A stretch of 64,000 nucleotides of DNA, taken from positions 46,942,955 to 47,006,954 of the forward strand of contig NC_086375.1 of assembly GCF_036588685.1 (NCBI RefSeq), in the 5' to 3' direction. This document shows, in pieces, positions 23,430 to 34,751 of this stretch. The DNA is from Mytilus trossulus (taxonomy: Eukaryota; Mollusca; Bivalvia; Mytilida; Mytilidae). Position 1 is the first letter of the stretch. Each line of letters begins with the position of its first letter. The position numbers and the translations under genes are program-made. The notes beneath the pieces are model-generated. The model made no database searches and had not been told where the DNA came from. It saw only the letters and a list, made by a program, of their open reading frames with translations.

Positions 23430-24553
23430 CTCCCAGGAAGATGGTTAAATAAATCTTCAACCAAGTCTGAGGCTTTACCAAGAAAATAATAAGGTACATG
23501 AACAAGATTTTTTTTAAGTTTAAAAAAAGAATATTTAAATGATGAAATAGAAGTACAACTTTATGGGGAGACTAGAACAATGGACATGAAGATTTTATCA
23601 TTAAATGGGAGATAATTCATTGTAAAATAGGCAAATGATTTGTGTATTTGAAGAATAAAATATGTTTAAACTTAATGATCTTTTGTGGAGTTGAAATTCA
23701 AATCATAAATTTTGTTTTTTCATCTTTTATATTAATTTTACAAACAGTTACTGTCCTTCAAGTTATACATGTACAAATGAAAACTTGTAGTAGGAAATCA
23801 AAAGCATGTTAAGTAAATGTTGGAAAAATGAAATTGAATAATAATTTGTTGATTTTAATATTTTAGGTTGTTTCTTTGAAATGTTTTCATGGTGTGGGAA
23901 TAAGACTTGGTGGTCTGATACAGCTTATATGTAGGTAGGTACCAGTATACTGTTCTGAAAAAGTGAATGAGTTATTAAAAATATTTGGAAATATTGAATG
24001 CTTTACTTTAGTCTTGATAGTTTAGAGTTTGTAGTCTACTCTTTCTTTTATCAGTACAAATATATGACTTTGTGTAAATAGTCTACTCTTTCTTTTATCA
24101 GTACAAATATATGACTTTGTGTAAATAGTCTACTCTTTCTTTTATCAGTACAAATATATGACTTTGTGTAAATAGTCTACTCTTTCTTTTATCAGTACAA
24201 ATATATGACTTTGTGTAAATAGTCTACTCTTTCTTTTATCAGTACAAATATATGACTTTGTGTAAATAGTCTACTCTTTCTTTTATCAGTACAATACTAC
24301 AAATATATGACTTTGTGTAAATTGAAAGATCTAACTCAATTTAGATTGGTTGTTGGATTGCAGTCTGGTCAATTATGTTCTGAACATCTATAACACATAT
24401 ACTGTATAACATATTTCTATATAAATTGCATACAGTATACCAACAGAGATCCTCTAAATAATTGTTATGACTAATGATTTTATATTTCAGGTTAGCATCA
24501 TGCTTATCCGTAAGGATTGAGGCTGAGAATGGCCATTGGAGCTGACTTTTATG
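23430..24553 (+). ncRNA. Exon-like block trio, copy 1 (possible lncRNA)
   Basis: Three short blocks bounded by splice-like signals: A1 23430-23493 (AG before, GTACATG after), B1 23867-23934 (TTTTAG before, GTAGGTACC after the last TAG), and C1 24491-24553 (TATATTTCAG before, GTAAGAACC after). All three frames of A1 contain stops, so a protein exon is excluded for that block. The same three blocks in the same order and with the same signals recur at 27276-28635. Transcription is inferred only from the conserved layout. Confidence 0.4.
24032..24321 (+). repeat. 47-bp minisatellite, six copies
   Basis: Six nearly identical head-to-tail copies of a 47-bp unit starting TAGTCTACTCTTTCTTTTAT. The last copy carries an 8-bp insertion. 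It lies between exon-like blocks B1 and C1. The near identity implies recent expansion. Confidence 0.95.
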
Positions 24554-24781
24554 GTAAGAACCAATACATAGATTTATGAACTATTTAGCTGTGAGTATGC
24601 AGATAGTCTATATTTTTTATGTTACAAAGTAGATCTTACATTTTAACTTTTCTTAATTTTAACTACAAACATAATCTCAAAGGAGATATCAAGATAAATA
24701 AGGGAAACCAAACAATTATATACTTAGAAAATCTTGCTATCTGTTTTAAGTTGTCTTAATTGTCCCCTTATATAAAAATAA

Positions 24782-24900
24782 AAGAGATGTGGTATGTCAT
24801 TGCCAATGAAATAACTATCTCACAGAGACCAATGATGCGTATGTAAGCAACTAATGGTCACTGTATGGCTTTCAACAATGGGCAAAACCAACTGCCTGAG
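24782..24900 (-). repeat. Family R1 fragment
   Basis: GAGATGTGGTATGTCATTGCCAATGA at the start, then CTTCAACAATGGGCAAAACC. The paralogous fragment at 28862-28985 sits at the same place in the second duplicated module, so it predates the duplication. Confidence 0.6.
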
Positions 24901-24984
24901 TTATAATGAAACAATGAAATAAAAACAAATATGTCAGACACCATCCAACTACTTGTTCGTCAATTCAATATTTTGCTTATAAAC

Positions 24985-26035
24985 CCTTGTGGTTTTTGTC
25001 GAGCCTTCGACTTTTTTCGAAAAAGCGAGACTAAGCGAACCTACATTCTGTCGTCAGCGGCGGCGTCAACAAATATTCACTCTGTGGTTAAAGTTTTTGA
25101 AATTTTAATAACTTTCTTAAACTATACTAGATTTCTACCAAACTTTGACAGAAGCTTGTTTATGATCATAAGATAGTAGCCAGAAGTAAATTTTGTAAAA
25201 ATAAAATTCCATTTTTTCCATATTTTACTATAAATGGACTTAGTTTTTTCTGCGTGGAAACAAAACATTCACTCTGTGGTTAAAGTTTTTAGAATTTTAA
25301 TAACTTTCTCCAACTATCCTGGGTTTGTACCAAACTTGGACAGAAGCTTGTTTATGATCATAAGATAGTATCCAGAAGTAAATTATGTAAAAATAAAATT
25401 CATTTTTTCCGTATTTGACTATAAATGGACTTAGTTTTTTTTTCTGCGGGGAAACAAAACATTCACTCTGTAGTTAAAGTTTTTAGAATTTTAATAACTT
25501 TCTTAAACTATCCTGGGTTTGTACCAAACTTGGACAGAAGCTTGTTTATGATCATAAGATAGTATCCAGAAGTAAATTTTGTAAATAATTAAATGCATTT
25601 TTTCCATATTTTACTTTTAAATGGACTTAGTTTTTCTGCAGGGAACCATTACATTCACTCTGTGGTTAAAGTTTTTAAAATTTTAAAAACTCTCTTAAAC
25701 TATCCTGGGTTTGTACCAAACTTGGACAGAAGCTTATTTATGATCATAAGATTGTATCCAGAAGTAAAGTTTGTAAAAAGATTACTCTGTTTTTTCTGTA
25801 ATTTACTTTTAAATGGACTTAGATTTTCTTACAATCATAAAATAGTAACAAGAGGAATATTTTTATTGATTTTTTTCCTCATTGTTGTTGAGCCTGCGAT
25901 TTACAGCAAAAAAAGGCGAGACACTGGGTTCCGCGGAACCCTTACAAATTTTTACCTCATTATTGTTGAGCCTGCAATTTACAGCAAAAATAAGCGAGAC
26001 ACTGGGTTCCGTGGTACCCTTACAAATTTTAATTT
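24985..26035 (+). mobile_element. Element carrying four ~192-bp satellite monomers
   Basis: Monomers start with ATTCACTCTGTxGTTAAAG at 25075, 25267, 25461 and 25653, spaced 192-194 bp. They are preceded by GTCGAGCCTTCGAC and AAAGCGAGACTAAGCGAACC, and followed by two copies of a TTGAGCCTGC...GCGAGACACTGGGTTCC segment. An inverted copy enters the window at 63440. The layout (unique ends around a short satellite array) recalls Helitron-related elements with bivalve satellites; that class is inference. The frames at 25593-26123 and 25882-26067 fall in this repeat. Confidence 0.75.
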
Positions 26036-26300
26036 ATGTCAACGCATCTCTTCAAAACAAAGTATAAGAACTATTATATGCATCATAAGTGTAATGCTTA
26101 GTCAATTATTGCTTTGCAATTAATATTAGTGACAGATTTGTTTAAGAATGTAAATTTCTTTTTCAGGTAACGTTAACTGTGGCTGCATAAGTTATTGTGC
26201 GATAAAACTGAAGCAGAAAAGAATGTACTGGTAGTTCAGACAATTTTGTATATGTTTGAAAAAATGTTTTAATTTTTACAAAAAAAAAAAAATTATGTAA

Positions 26301-26519
26301 AGATTCTCCATTTACAGCATGTTTTAAGTTTTAAGCTAACTTTATTGTTCAGATACCATTCATTATCTCCCCATAATTAAATTTAATTGATAATTAATAC
26401 TTTGAAAAAGAATGGGAAAAGAACAATTTTACATTTTTACTTGTCGACCTACTTTAGATATCTGTATAATGGTCTATGTATAGTCAAAATATTTCCAGTA
26501 GGTTTAGAATGGAGAATCT
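26301..26519. mobile_element. 219-bp inverted-repeat element, copy 1
   Basis: Ends AGATTCTCCATT and AATGGAGAATCT are perfect inverted repeats. A second copy of the same length is at 26868-27086, and a longer one at 30575-30835. An A-rich run follows each copy. Confidence 0.7.
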
Positions 26520-26867
26520 AAAAAAAAAAATGAAAAAAAAATAAATGTTTTATTGAAATGTATTTTTGGGGTTTTCTGAATGGTTAGATATAAATTATTG
26601 TCCAACTTCAATTGTTTTTCGAAAAAAGATTATTACACAAGAAGCATAGTAAAAAAATATCTTGATGAAAAAGGTTGATTGATTTTTTTACGCTAAAAAC
26701 CATATGTTGGTGGCAATTTTTTATAGGCTGAGAAGGTCTGAGTAATAGGAGAGAATCACCAAGGCACCTAAGAAAAATGCATAAAATTAGTGTTCAATAA
26801 AAACTGATATATTAAAGAATGTAAATCAGACAATTTATTGTGTATTTTTGAAGAAGAAAAAGTGTAA

Positions 26868-27086
26868 AGATTCTCTATTTTCAACCAGATTGGAAGTTGT
26901 AGGCTACCTTGATAGTTCCAATCCTGTTAATGATTAATCTGCCCTGTTAATTAGATTTAATTGATATTTTATTATGGAAAGGAAATAAACAAATTTTACA
27001 ATTTTATTTGAAGACCTGCTTAAGAACTCTTTATAATGGTTCATGTGTAGTCAAAACATTTTCAGTAGGTTAAGAATGGAGAATCT
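26868..27086. mobile_element. 219-bp inverted-repeat element, copy 2
   Basis: Ends AGATTCTCTATT and AATGGAGAATCT. The interior (TCAGTAGGTTxAGAATGG) matches copy 1. A purine tract of about 50 bp follows at 27087-27140. Confidence 0.7.
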
Positions 27087-27117
<31 letters not shown>

Positions 27118-27924
27118 AAGAAAAAAGAAAAGAAAAAAAATGTAATTTTTGCTTTTTCAAGATTGTTATGTTAGATATATATATGTTTCCAACTTTTTGT
27201 TAATTTTAGCAGTGTTTAAGCTAAAAAAAAAATAAAAAAAAACAGAACACCAAAAAAAACCACCACTTTCAGCAGCTCCAAGGAAGATGGTCAATTGAAT
27301 CTTCAACCAAGTCTGAGGCTATTCCATGAAAAATTAGAAGGCAAGTTTATTTAAGACAAGCTTTTTCTAGACATTTTCTACAAATATTTGTTACGAAGTG
27401 CAAATTAAGACAACAAACAACATTTTCTACTTTAAAACATCACAAGAGTTTATTTACCAGAAAAACACATTTTAATATTTTCAGGTACCATGTACATTAA
27501 CAGGAATTTCTATTACAATTACAATAGTTCATTCTGAGATGGGAATTAAATTTAAAGGGGAGACCAGCACAATATTTGATCATTCAACTCATTGTAAAAT
27601 ATTTAAATCATAAATTTTAACCATGTCTGATTATTTTTCCAGTTTTATATGAATTTTACAAAGTATGTTGCTGTTATACCACTGGTTCATGAAATTAAAA
27701 AATCATTTTTATTTTTAAAGTAAGTTCTAGGTTGATTGAATTGTAAAATAAATATGTATAATAATTTCTTTTTAGGTACTTTCTGTTACATGTTTTAATG
27801 ATGTGGGAATAAGACTTGGTAGTCTAATACAGCTAATATATAGGTAGGTATCAGTATGTTTATCCTTTTTTTTTTTTTAAATGTGTAATTATAAGTTTAT
27901 TTCCAAATAAATAAAGACTCTAGG

Positions 27925-28195
27925 CGTCCCAAGTCAGGAGCTTGTAATTCAGTGGTTGTCGTTTGTTTATGTGCTACATATTTGTTTTTCGTTCATTTTT
28001 TTAAAAATAAGGCTGTTAGTTTAAATTGTTTTACATTGTCATATCAGGGCCTTTTATAGCAGACTATGCGGTATGGGCTTTCTTCATTGTTGAAGGCTGT
28101 ACAGTGACCTATAGTTGTTAATGTTTGTGTCATTTTGGTCTTTTGTGGTCGTGGATAGTTGTTTCATTGGCAATCATACCACATCTTCTTTTTTA
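27925..28195 (+). repeat. Family R1 repeat, near complete
   Basis: Begins CCCAAGTCAGGAGCTTGTAA and ends TTTCATTGGCAATCATACCA plus a T-rich tail. It lies between exon-like blocks B2 and C2 and is absent at the matching place in copy 1, so it inserted after the duplication. Confidence 0.8.
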
Positions 28196-28369
28196 TATTT
28201 GAGGTTTATAAGAGTTGTCAAAAGTATACTCTTTTGTTTATCAGGTCCATTATGAGTAAAGGACAAGGGTTACCTTGGCAAAATAAGTTAACTTTTTGAA
28301 CCTATCCCAATAAAGATCTGAATTGATTACATGAAATGTGTTGTTTTTGGATGGATAATAATATAAGAT

Positions 28370-28445
28370 GGAAAATGTGGTATGATTTCTAATGAGACAA
28401 CTCTTCGCAGGAGACCAAATGTCACTTAAATGTTCTACAGGTCAC
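28370..28445 (-). repeat. Family R1 fragment
   Basis: Contains AATGTGGTATGATTTCTAAT followed by GAGACAACTCTTCGC, the reverse complement of the R1 end. Confidence 0.6.
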
Positions 28446-28861
28446 TTTACTTGATCCATCTGTTCTCAAAATCTGTTACACATATATGACCATTTTTTTT
28501 ATGATATAGATACAGTTTACCAAAAGTATTCCTTTATTATTTTTTTAATGACTCAGCATTTTATATTTCAGGTTAGCACCACAGCTTGTCTGTAAGGATT
28601 GAGGCTGGGAAGTGCCATTGGAGCTGATTGTAAAGGTAAGAAAGAAAAAAAAGATTAATGAACAATTCAGCTAAGAGCATGTAAATGGCCTAGAATTCTA
28701 TAAGTACAGATTCAGATCTAATATTTAAATGTTTTTTCTAAGTTCAGTTTTATATATAATCTGTAATGGGGTAGCAATGTAAATAAGGGAAGTCAAACAT
28801 TAAAATTTCAGGCAGCTTATTACTCTGTCTTTTATTAACTTAAATTGTCCTAGTATTTAAA

Positions 28862-28985
28862 AATAAGGAGATGTGGTATGATTTCCAACTATACAACTAT
28901 CAATAAGAGGCCTCATTATGTAGATGTAAGCAACTTAGGGTCACTGTATGACCTTCAACAATGAGCAAAACCTATACAACTGTAA
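28862..28985 (-). repeat. Family R1 fragment
   Basis: Contains GAGATGTGGTATGATTTCCA and CTTCAACAATGAGCAAAACC. It occupies the position equivalent to 24782-24900. Confidence 0.6.
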
Positions 28986-29405
28986 ATTTTAGAAATTTTT
29001 GCCAGTTTTTATTAATGCAAATAATGCAACTGGTAGAATATTACAATAACAAGACCTCACACTCATATAGCTGATGCAGATTTTACGGAAATCCAAATAA
29101 TTAATTTTCCATATTTGTCAATTCTTTAAAAATCAAAGGAATAAATGCATGCAACAATTTCTGAATTTATAAAACCAGTATATTAAACCATAATAGGCCT
29201 TGAAAATTGTGAAACAATTCAAACAAGAAAACCATCACCTTGATTTATAAACATGTCAGAGAACTAAACATTGATTAATTTCGTCTTTTTTTTGCTAATA
29301 AAGTGATGGAAATGCAAAATTATATAAAGGTAGTTTCATGGTATACCACCATCTTGGATTGTACTATTGCAGTACACTATCAGCCTAGTTATTTGCCCAA
29401 ATCTT

Positions 29406-29992
29406 CAAAGGAGTAGGTCCGGTAAGAGCCCTTTTTGGCCTCAAAATATAGCAGTTTTACAAAATTGTTAAAATGTGAACTTTTAGTTATTTATTGAACA
29501 GTAGAGTGCTTCTGCTTCATAAATATGGGCTATTTTTGACTATACAATGAACATATATCGGGTACTGGCACCTTAAAGTCATGCTAAATTACTGAATTCT
29601 TCAAAATTCTGGCATTTTAGTTAAATTTTAGACGGTTTTCGTGTAAAACGAAAGTGGCCGCATTCGTGTTCATCCTTAATATTGAAATGGAAGTTGTATT
29701 TTATGATAATACATAACATATATAAAGGTTGAGGATGAACACGGATGCGGCCACTTTCATTTTTGACAAAAAAACATCCGAAAAGTGACATTTTTCGGCA
29801 TATTTGATTGATTTTTCATATTTGAGCTTGAATCGGATCGTTTTTAATGACTGAATCAGTTCAAATCTTTCACATAAACTAATTGATTCAAATGAAATAG
29901 ACACTTAAGTGTTTGAAAAGTGGTCAAAATCTTTTGTTAGATGTACCTGAAATTGGAGGCCAAAATCGGTCCTTACCGGACCTACTCCTTTG
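29406..29992. mobile_element. Inverted-repeat element with nested palindrome, about 587 bp
   Basis: Outer ends CAAAGGAGTAGGTCCGGTAA and its inverse at 29973-29992 match for about 20 bp, with more similarity inside. A second inverted pair within (GTGGCCGCATTCGTGTTCAT near 29653, inverted near 29730) surrounds a short AT-rich centre. No transposase. A large foldback or MITE; no clear target duplication. Confidence 0.75.
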
Positions 29993-30574
29993 TAGACAGA
30001 TATACAGTTTTATTGGTTAGACTGTTTATTTATATGAAGTAAACTTGCTGATTTATTGCATTTTCCAAAATATTTAAACAATTACCAAACATTGGTGCTT
30101 GAGAATTTTTTTTTTTAACTTAGCAATTTAAGTGGAGATAACCCTTTTAGTAAAAATATTTAATGGCCTGATAAGGAATTTTGTAATTTTTACTAGTAGC
30201 AAGAAAACAAGTTTGGTGGCACCATTTTTTATTTTTATTTTTTTAAAGCATATTATAAACCTATCTTTTCACAATTTATTTCACAAAATCTATCTCATAG
30301 ATTTGTTTTTATGCACAAAAATGTGTTTTTTCATGATCATTTTAAGCAAATATAGGCAATTTTTAACGACTCTCATAGCTTGAAAAATAGCAAGGTGACC
30401 CATCCTTTGTATAATATTTTTGAAAAGAGCATAGGAAAATCAATCTCGGGAAACATATACCAGTGATCTACTTTAAAACTTTGGCAGCAACATAAAAGGA
30501 TCATGTGATATAACTATGATCAGTAAAGAATGTAATTCAGAAAATGTATTTTTTTACCAAAAAAAATTGTGTAC
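29993..30574. other. Gene-free AT-rich stretch
   Basis: The hydrophobic 83-codon frame at 30132-30383 has no family signature or splice support. Confidence 0.35.
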
Positions 30575-30835
30575 AGATTCTCCATTTTCAACAAAATTGG
30601 GAGATGTTGATTAACTTTTTATGTGGAGATTTGAAGTTTTCAATTTGAAATTGTGGCTACATTTTGGTATCTCTACTGGTGTACATTATTGCCTTCAAAT
30701 GCTACTGCACACCAAACTGGATTTTGATATATTGTTTCATAGTTTCACAATTTTACATGTTAATCTACATAATATACTTTTATAAGGGTCTCTTTCTAGT
30801 CGAAACACTTCCAATATGTTGAGAATGGAGAATCT
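30575..30835. mobile_element. Inverted-repeat element, copy 3 (261 bp)
   Basis: Ends AGATTCTCCATT and AATGGAGAATCT, as in the copies at 26301 and 26868, with about 40 bp more interior. Confidence 0.65.
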
Positions 30836-32147
30836 TAAAAAAAAAGAAGAAAAAAAATGTATTTTATTGAAATGTGTTTTTTTTCTTCATTTCCTGAATT
30901 GTATAGATGCATATTTTTCTATGTATATAACTTTTTGTTGATTTAGCTGAGGTTTTATCATAAAAGAATAAAGATAATTTCATCATAAGCATATTAAAGG
31001 AACATTTTGGGGGGATAGATTAATTGATAGAATTTGTTGTTAAACACCATCTTCAGTGTGATTTGTTATATCTTGTAGACCTAATTTTTTTTATTGAAGA
31101 AGTCAGAGTAACTTATATTCACTTTTGTATACATTTTCTTTAAATATCAGATGTATACTAGCTAAAACTTACTATTATTTAGAGTTTTGTAAATAAACAA
31201 AAATTAAAACATTTAAAAAATATAAGCTTAAAGAACCTGCAAAATAAGATTTTTCTTCGTTTAATTTGTAATGATATGTTAAGGATGTTTGCTTGTCATG
31301 TTTTCTAATTTTTGTCAGTTTTTCAAAATCCTTGGTTCTTATCCATTTGATTGACTTAAAATACTTAGCCCATGGACGCCCATTTTTCTTTTTATAAATC
31401 TTTCACACGTATAATTATAAGTCATTTGTAAAAGTCTTATAAAATCTTATTTATTGTTTTAATAACAGTTTTTGAGCACTTTAAATCGTCAATGATAAAG
31501 CTATGAAAAGTCAAGAGAGAACATTTTCCCGCCAAAATTCCAATGGCTAATATCTTGAAAACAAGCACATTGACCCCTATTTTTTTTTTCCTTTTTTGAT
31601 TCCTCAATTAATCCCCTTCCAATATATACTAGCGTTATGGAAAGCTACTTATTTTGAAACTGAGCACTGGCAGCGACCTTCCTTAAAGAGAAAAATGTCT
31701 GTATTTGTTTATCTTCATCTTCCATCTAAAACTCCAATACGATTGAATCAGAAAAGGGGATCCTTGGATCATTTATGTAAGGTTGGGTTTTGATTATGAA
31801 AAGAATTAAATGTTTTATAAGAACAAGACTTTAGGGATTGCTAGTGTTTAAATAAGATTTATATATTTATAAGAATATTTTGGTTTCTATGTCACCTTCA
31901 TTAGGATTAAAACTACAGTAGAGTACTAAACCTTGAGTGATAGATTGCATTTCACAATGTCACCATCAGGATAAATTATGAAAAAGGAGTGAAGGTAGAT
32001 TTGAAAGATTACTGGATCAAGAATGTTTAATAAAATATGTTTTTTTCACTTTGGACGACATTTGACTTGCAATTATGTACCATTTACAACACTGGATGTA
32101 GTACACACTTGCAGTCCCGTACAATTTCAACACTGGAAGAAGTACGT
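30836..32147. other. Gene-free stretch
   Basis: 31000-31215 resembles 22900-23120. The segment with AACATTTTCCCGCCAAAATT (31520) looks like an interspersed repeat. The 65-codon frame at 31596-31793 is unsupported. Confidence 0.35.
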
Positions 32148-32360
32148 TTGTCTGAGCGAAGCCAATTGGAAGTATGTACCTCTTAGTGAAGCTAATTGGG
32201 AGCACATACCCTCTGTCTTGTTGCGAAGCTGATTGGAAGCAGTACATATATACCTCTGTTTGCTAAAGCTAATTAGAAGCAGTACCCCTGGCAGAGCGGT
32301 CCCAATTAGAGGCATGTAACTCTGAGGGAAGCCAATTGGAAGCATGTACCTCTGCAAAAT
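32148..32360 (+). repeat. Degenerate tandem repeat, 34-50-bp units
   Basis: About six imperfect units of GAAGCCAATTGGAAGCATGT followed by ACCTCTG. Overlapping short open frames on both strands are explained by the repeat. Confidence 0.75.
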
Positions 32361-32957
32361 TTGATTAAACACTATTCAACACATTTTATTTAACATTCTT
32401 TTTAAAGTTTACTTTCATACCTTCTTTCATTTTTTTATTTATTATTATTCCTCCTATTGACATTGTGAAGTGCATATTATCACTATATTCTTATTCCGAT
32501 AGATGTTCTTTAGAAATTAAACATGCCAATATAGTTTAAATACTCCAATAATCCCTGAAGTATTGTTATAAGGGCTTTTATAATAGAATGATCATAAATG
32601 AATCTTTTATAGGCCATTCAATTAGACAAAAATCAATATGCATTTTGCTAATTATTTATTTTCCTGGTAATTTCACTTAATGTAACCTTAAATGTAAAAG
32701 ACAATAAGTTCTTTTTTTAGCTATCCGTTCCGAAGGAACTGAGAGCTTCAGCTATCACTTGGCATTTCATTTTTGTTATTGTCTGTCCAGTGTAAACTAT
32801 TTCAAGCTTCTTCTCCTCTGAAATTACAGAACCAATTTCAGCCAAATTTAAGCTAAATGATCCTGAGGGTATCTAGAACAAAGTGTGTGTTTTATTTTGG
32901 TAAAAATTAAAATTAAACATAGGGGTTAAAAGCATTATGATTCAAACATTAAAACAT
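32361..32957. other. Gene-free stretch
   Basis: No gene recognised. The segment from about 32727 (CCGTTCCGAAGGAACTGAGA) has a short palindrome, TTCCGAAGGAA. Confidence 0.3.
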
Positions 32958-33022
32958 TGGAACCCCCCTTTTTTTGGACGATCAATGCATTTGAATGGGG
33001 ACATGTAATTGGAACCCCCCCT
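32958..33022 (-). repeat. G-run dispersed repeat, copy 3 (inverted)
   Basis: C-runs around CGATCAATGCATTTGAATGG, in the same orientation as 21938-22060. Confidence 0.65.
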
Positions 33023-33192
33023 CCTTCAACATGAGTAATGAAATGGGGAAAATCCATTCTTCAATAAGAGAACCTTTTAAATGTGAAAAAACAGTACACA
33101 AATGATGAGCAAACATATGATACACTTTCACACTATAGCACATTCTAGACTATCTCCCATCCTAGGTTCCCTTAACCCTCTTGCTGCCGGAG

Positions 33193-33238
33193 GGACACAT
33201 ATGTCCTCACCGGCAGTGCCGGAGGGACACATATGTCC
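33193..33238. repeat. Two identical 14-bp palindromes
   Basis: GGACACATATGTCC at 33193-33206 and 33225-33238, within a repeated GCCGGAGGGACACATATGTC context. Probably a small interspersed repeat. Confidence 0.6.
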
Positions 33239-33357
33239 ATGGTTAAATTTGTGCAAACTTCTTATCAATGCTGTATGTCTTTGAAATAAAAAAGATTGAA
33301 TATTAAACAGTGTTATGTTTTCTCCAATGGGTCCGAAATGTGACGGTCATTATTTCG

Positions 33358-33412
33358 TGACGTCATATATCGAATGACGTCGTTGTTTGGCATGTTACGT
33401 CACAGACGTCGA
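33358..33412. promoter_or_regulatory. Cluster of CRE-like sites
   Basis: TGACGTCA (33358-33365), TGACGTC (33375-33381), TTACGTCA (33395-33402) and AGACGTCG (33405-33412) fall within 55 bp. This is a dense group of CREB/ATF-type sites in otherwise AT-rich, CpG-poor DNA. No gene start is recognised nearby, so it may be an enhancer, an unannotated promoter or part of a repeat. Confidence 0.35.
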
Positions 33413-34439
33413 GCTGTCGTATTTACCGGCGTATGAAATGCAACCTTAAAAAACGTTTAAATAAAATTAAAAAAACATGCTTCTTAATTTGAAAAAATAA
33501 CTTTGCTAAGAATTGGGTGGGAGTAAAGAAACCTTATATTTTAAAAAAAGTGGGATGAAATGCAAACTATTTTTCTTGGTGAAATGATAATTTTTGCAAA
33601 GTTCAAGATATTTAGTTTAGTTTAATTACGCAATATAAGTTAAGTAATTTTTGTAATAGAAATTAATCATGTATTTTTTTAAATTTTATATTGTAGTTTT
33701 TTCATAGTTCACCTTTGTATAAGAATTGTTGTTTTAAATGTCTTTTGTATATAAAGCAGACACAAACTGAGGATTCTATTTTTTATAAAATTTATTATTA
33801 TTCTTATAAGTTTGGTGGGCAATGAAAAGCCTTAAATTTATATATTAGGCCTGAACAAAAAGTCACTACTTCAGTCACCAAGATAAAAAAAAAATCAGAC
33901 TTGTCTCAAAGCAGACATGATTTTCTAAAACAACCAGTTTCCAGGAAATTTGAAAGAATCCTCAGTAATGTCAGTTATTTAGTATTATTGTAATATTTTT
34001 CCATTGATACCAAACCCATGATGCAAATCCTTTTCCTCCTTTTAATTGTAAAGATAACTAATGTAAAAAAAAAAATGGCCAAAAGCATATCACTAGTAAC
34101 AATTTGTTTGATATTTATTTACTGACACCTTATTAAGCAGATTGTGTTTGGTTTCATTTAGATATATTTTGTATCATGATGTGATATCATAATAAATAAT
34201 TGGTAAATAAAATTTATTAGGAAGACAATCTTATTTTAATTGTATCGGGACTAGAAGTGAAGGGGGAAGAGGTTTCTGTTGTGGAGGGTATGAGATGAAT
34301 GATTTATATTTTCATCACTTGCTGTCTATGAAACAAAATGGTGTAAAATTTAAGAAAATCTTTATGTAACTTCTTACCTGGTTTGAAAAGAACCAGGGAT
34401 AAATGATGCTTTAAGCTTTACCTTACATAACTGTGTGTT
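33413..34439. other. Gene-free AT-rich stretch
   Basis: No coding or RNA signal recognised. Confidence 0.35.
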
Positions 34440-34575
34440 GGACTTGTTGATTACCTGCTTTGGTATGGGCTTTGCTTATTGTTAAAAGCTGTAAGTTGAC
34501 TTATAGTTATTAATTTCTGTGTCATTTTCAATTTGGTTGTCTCATTGGCAATCATACCACATCTTCTTTTTTTTT
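34440..34575 (+). repeat. Family R1 fragment
   Basis: Contains GGTATGGGCTTTGCTTATTG and ends TGTCTCATTGGCAATCATAC with a T-run. Confidence 0.7.
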
Positions 34576-34751
34576 ATATTAGCTGCCAATACTTTTTTTT
34601 TTAATATATTATGAATTCAAAAATGGTATATATACCGGTATATCAAAACTGTATCTAAAGAGATGTATAACTCCAAATCTGTTTGTATGTGTAATATTTG
34701 GTATACAGATTCATTGCAAGGTACTCATGTCCTTCACACAAGAATTACTTA

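Larger units (their letters stand above)
27276..28635 (+). ncRNA. Exon-like block trio, copy 2 (possible lncRNA)
   Basis: Paralogue of 23430-24553: A2 27276-27340 (donor GCAAG instead of GT), B2 27776-27843 (68 bases, the same length as B1) and C2 28572-28635 (donor GTAAGAAAG). Sequence between the blocks is also related, so the whole module of about 1.5 kb was duplicated, but the blocks look more alike than the intervals. An R1 element sits between B2 and C2 in this copy only. Confidence 0.4.

Noticed and set aside
25593-26123. 176-codon plus-strand frame
   Set aside because: Lies in satellite monomers and the duplicated end of a mobile element; the repeats in the translation mirror the DNA repeats.
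32017-32372. Overlapping frames on both strands near 32.0-32.4 kb
   Set aside because: Explained by the degenerate tandem repeat.
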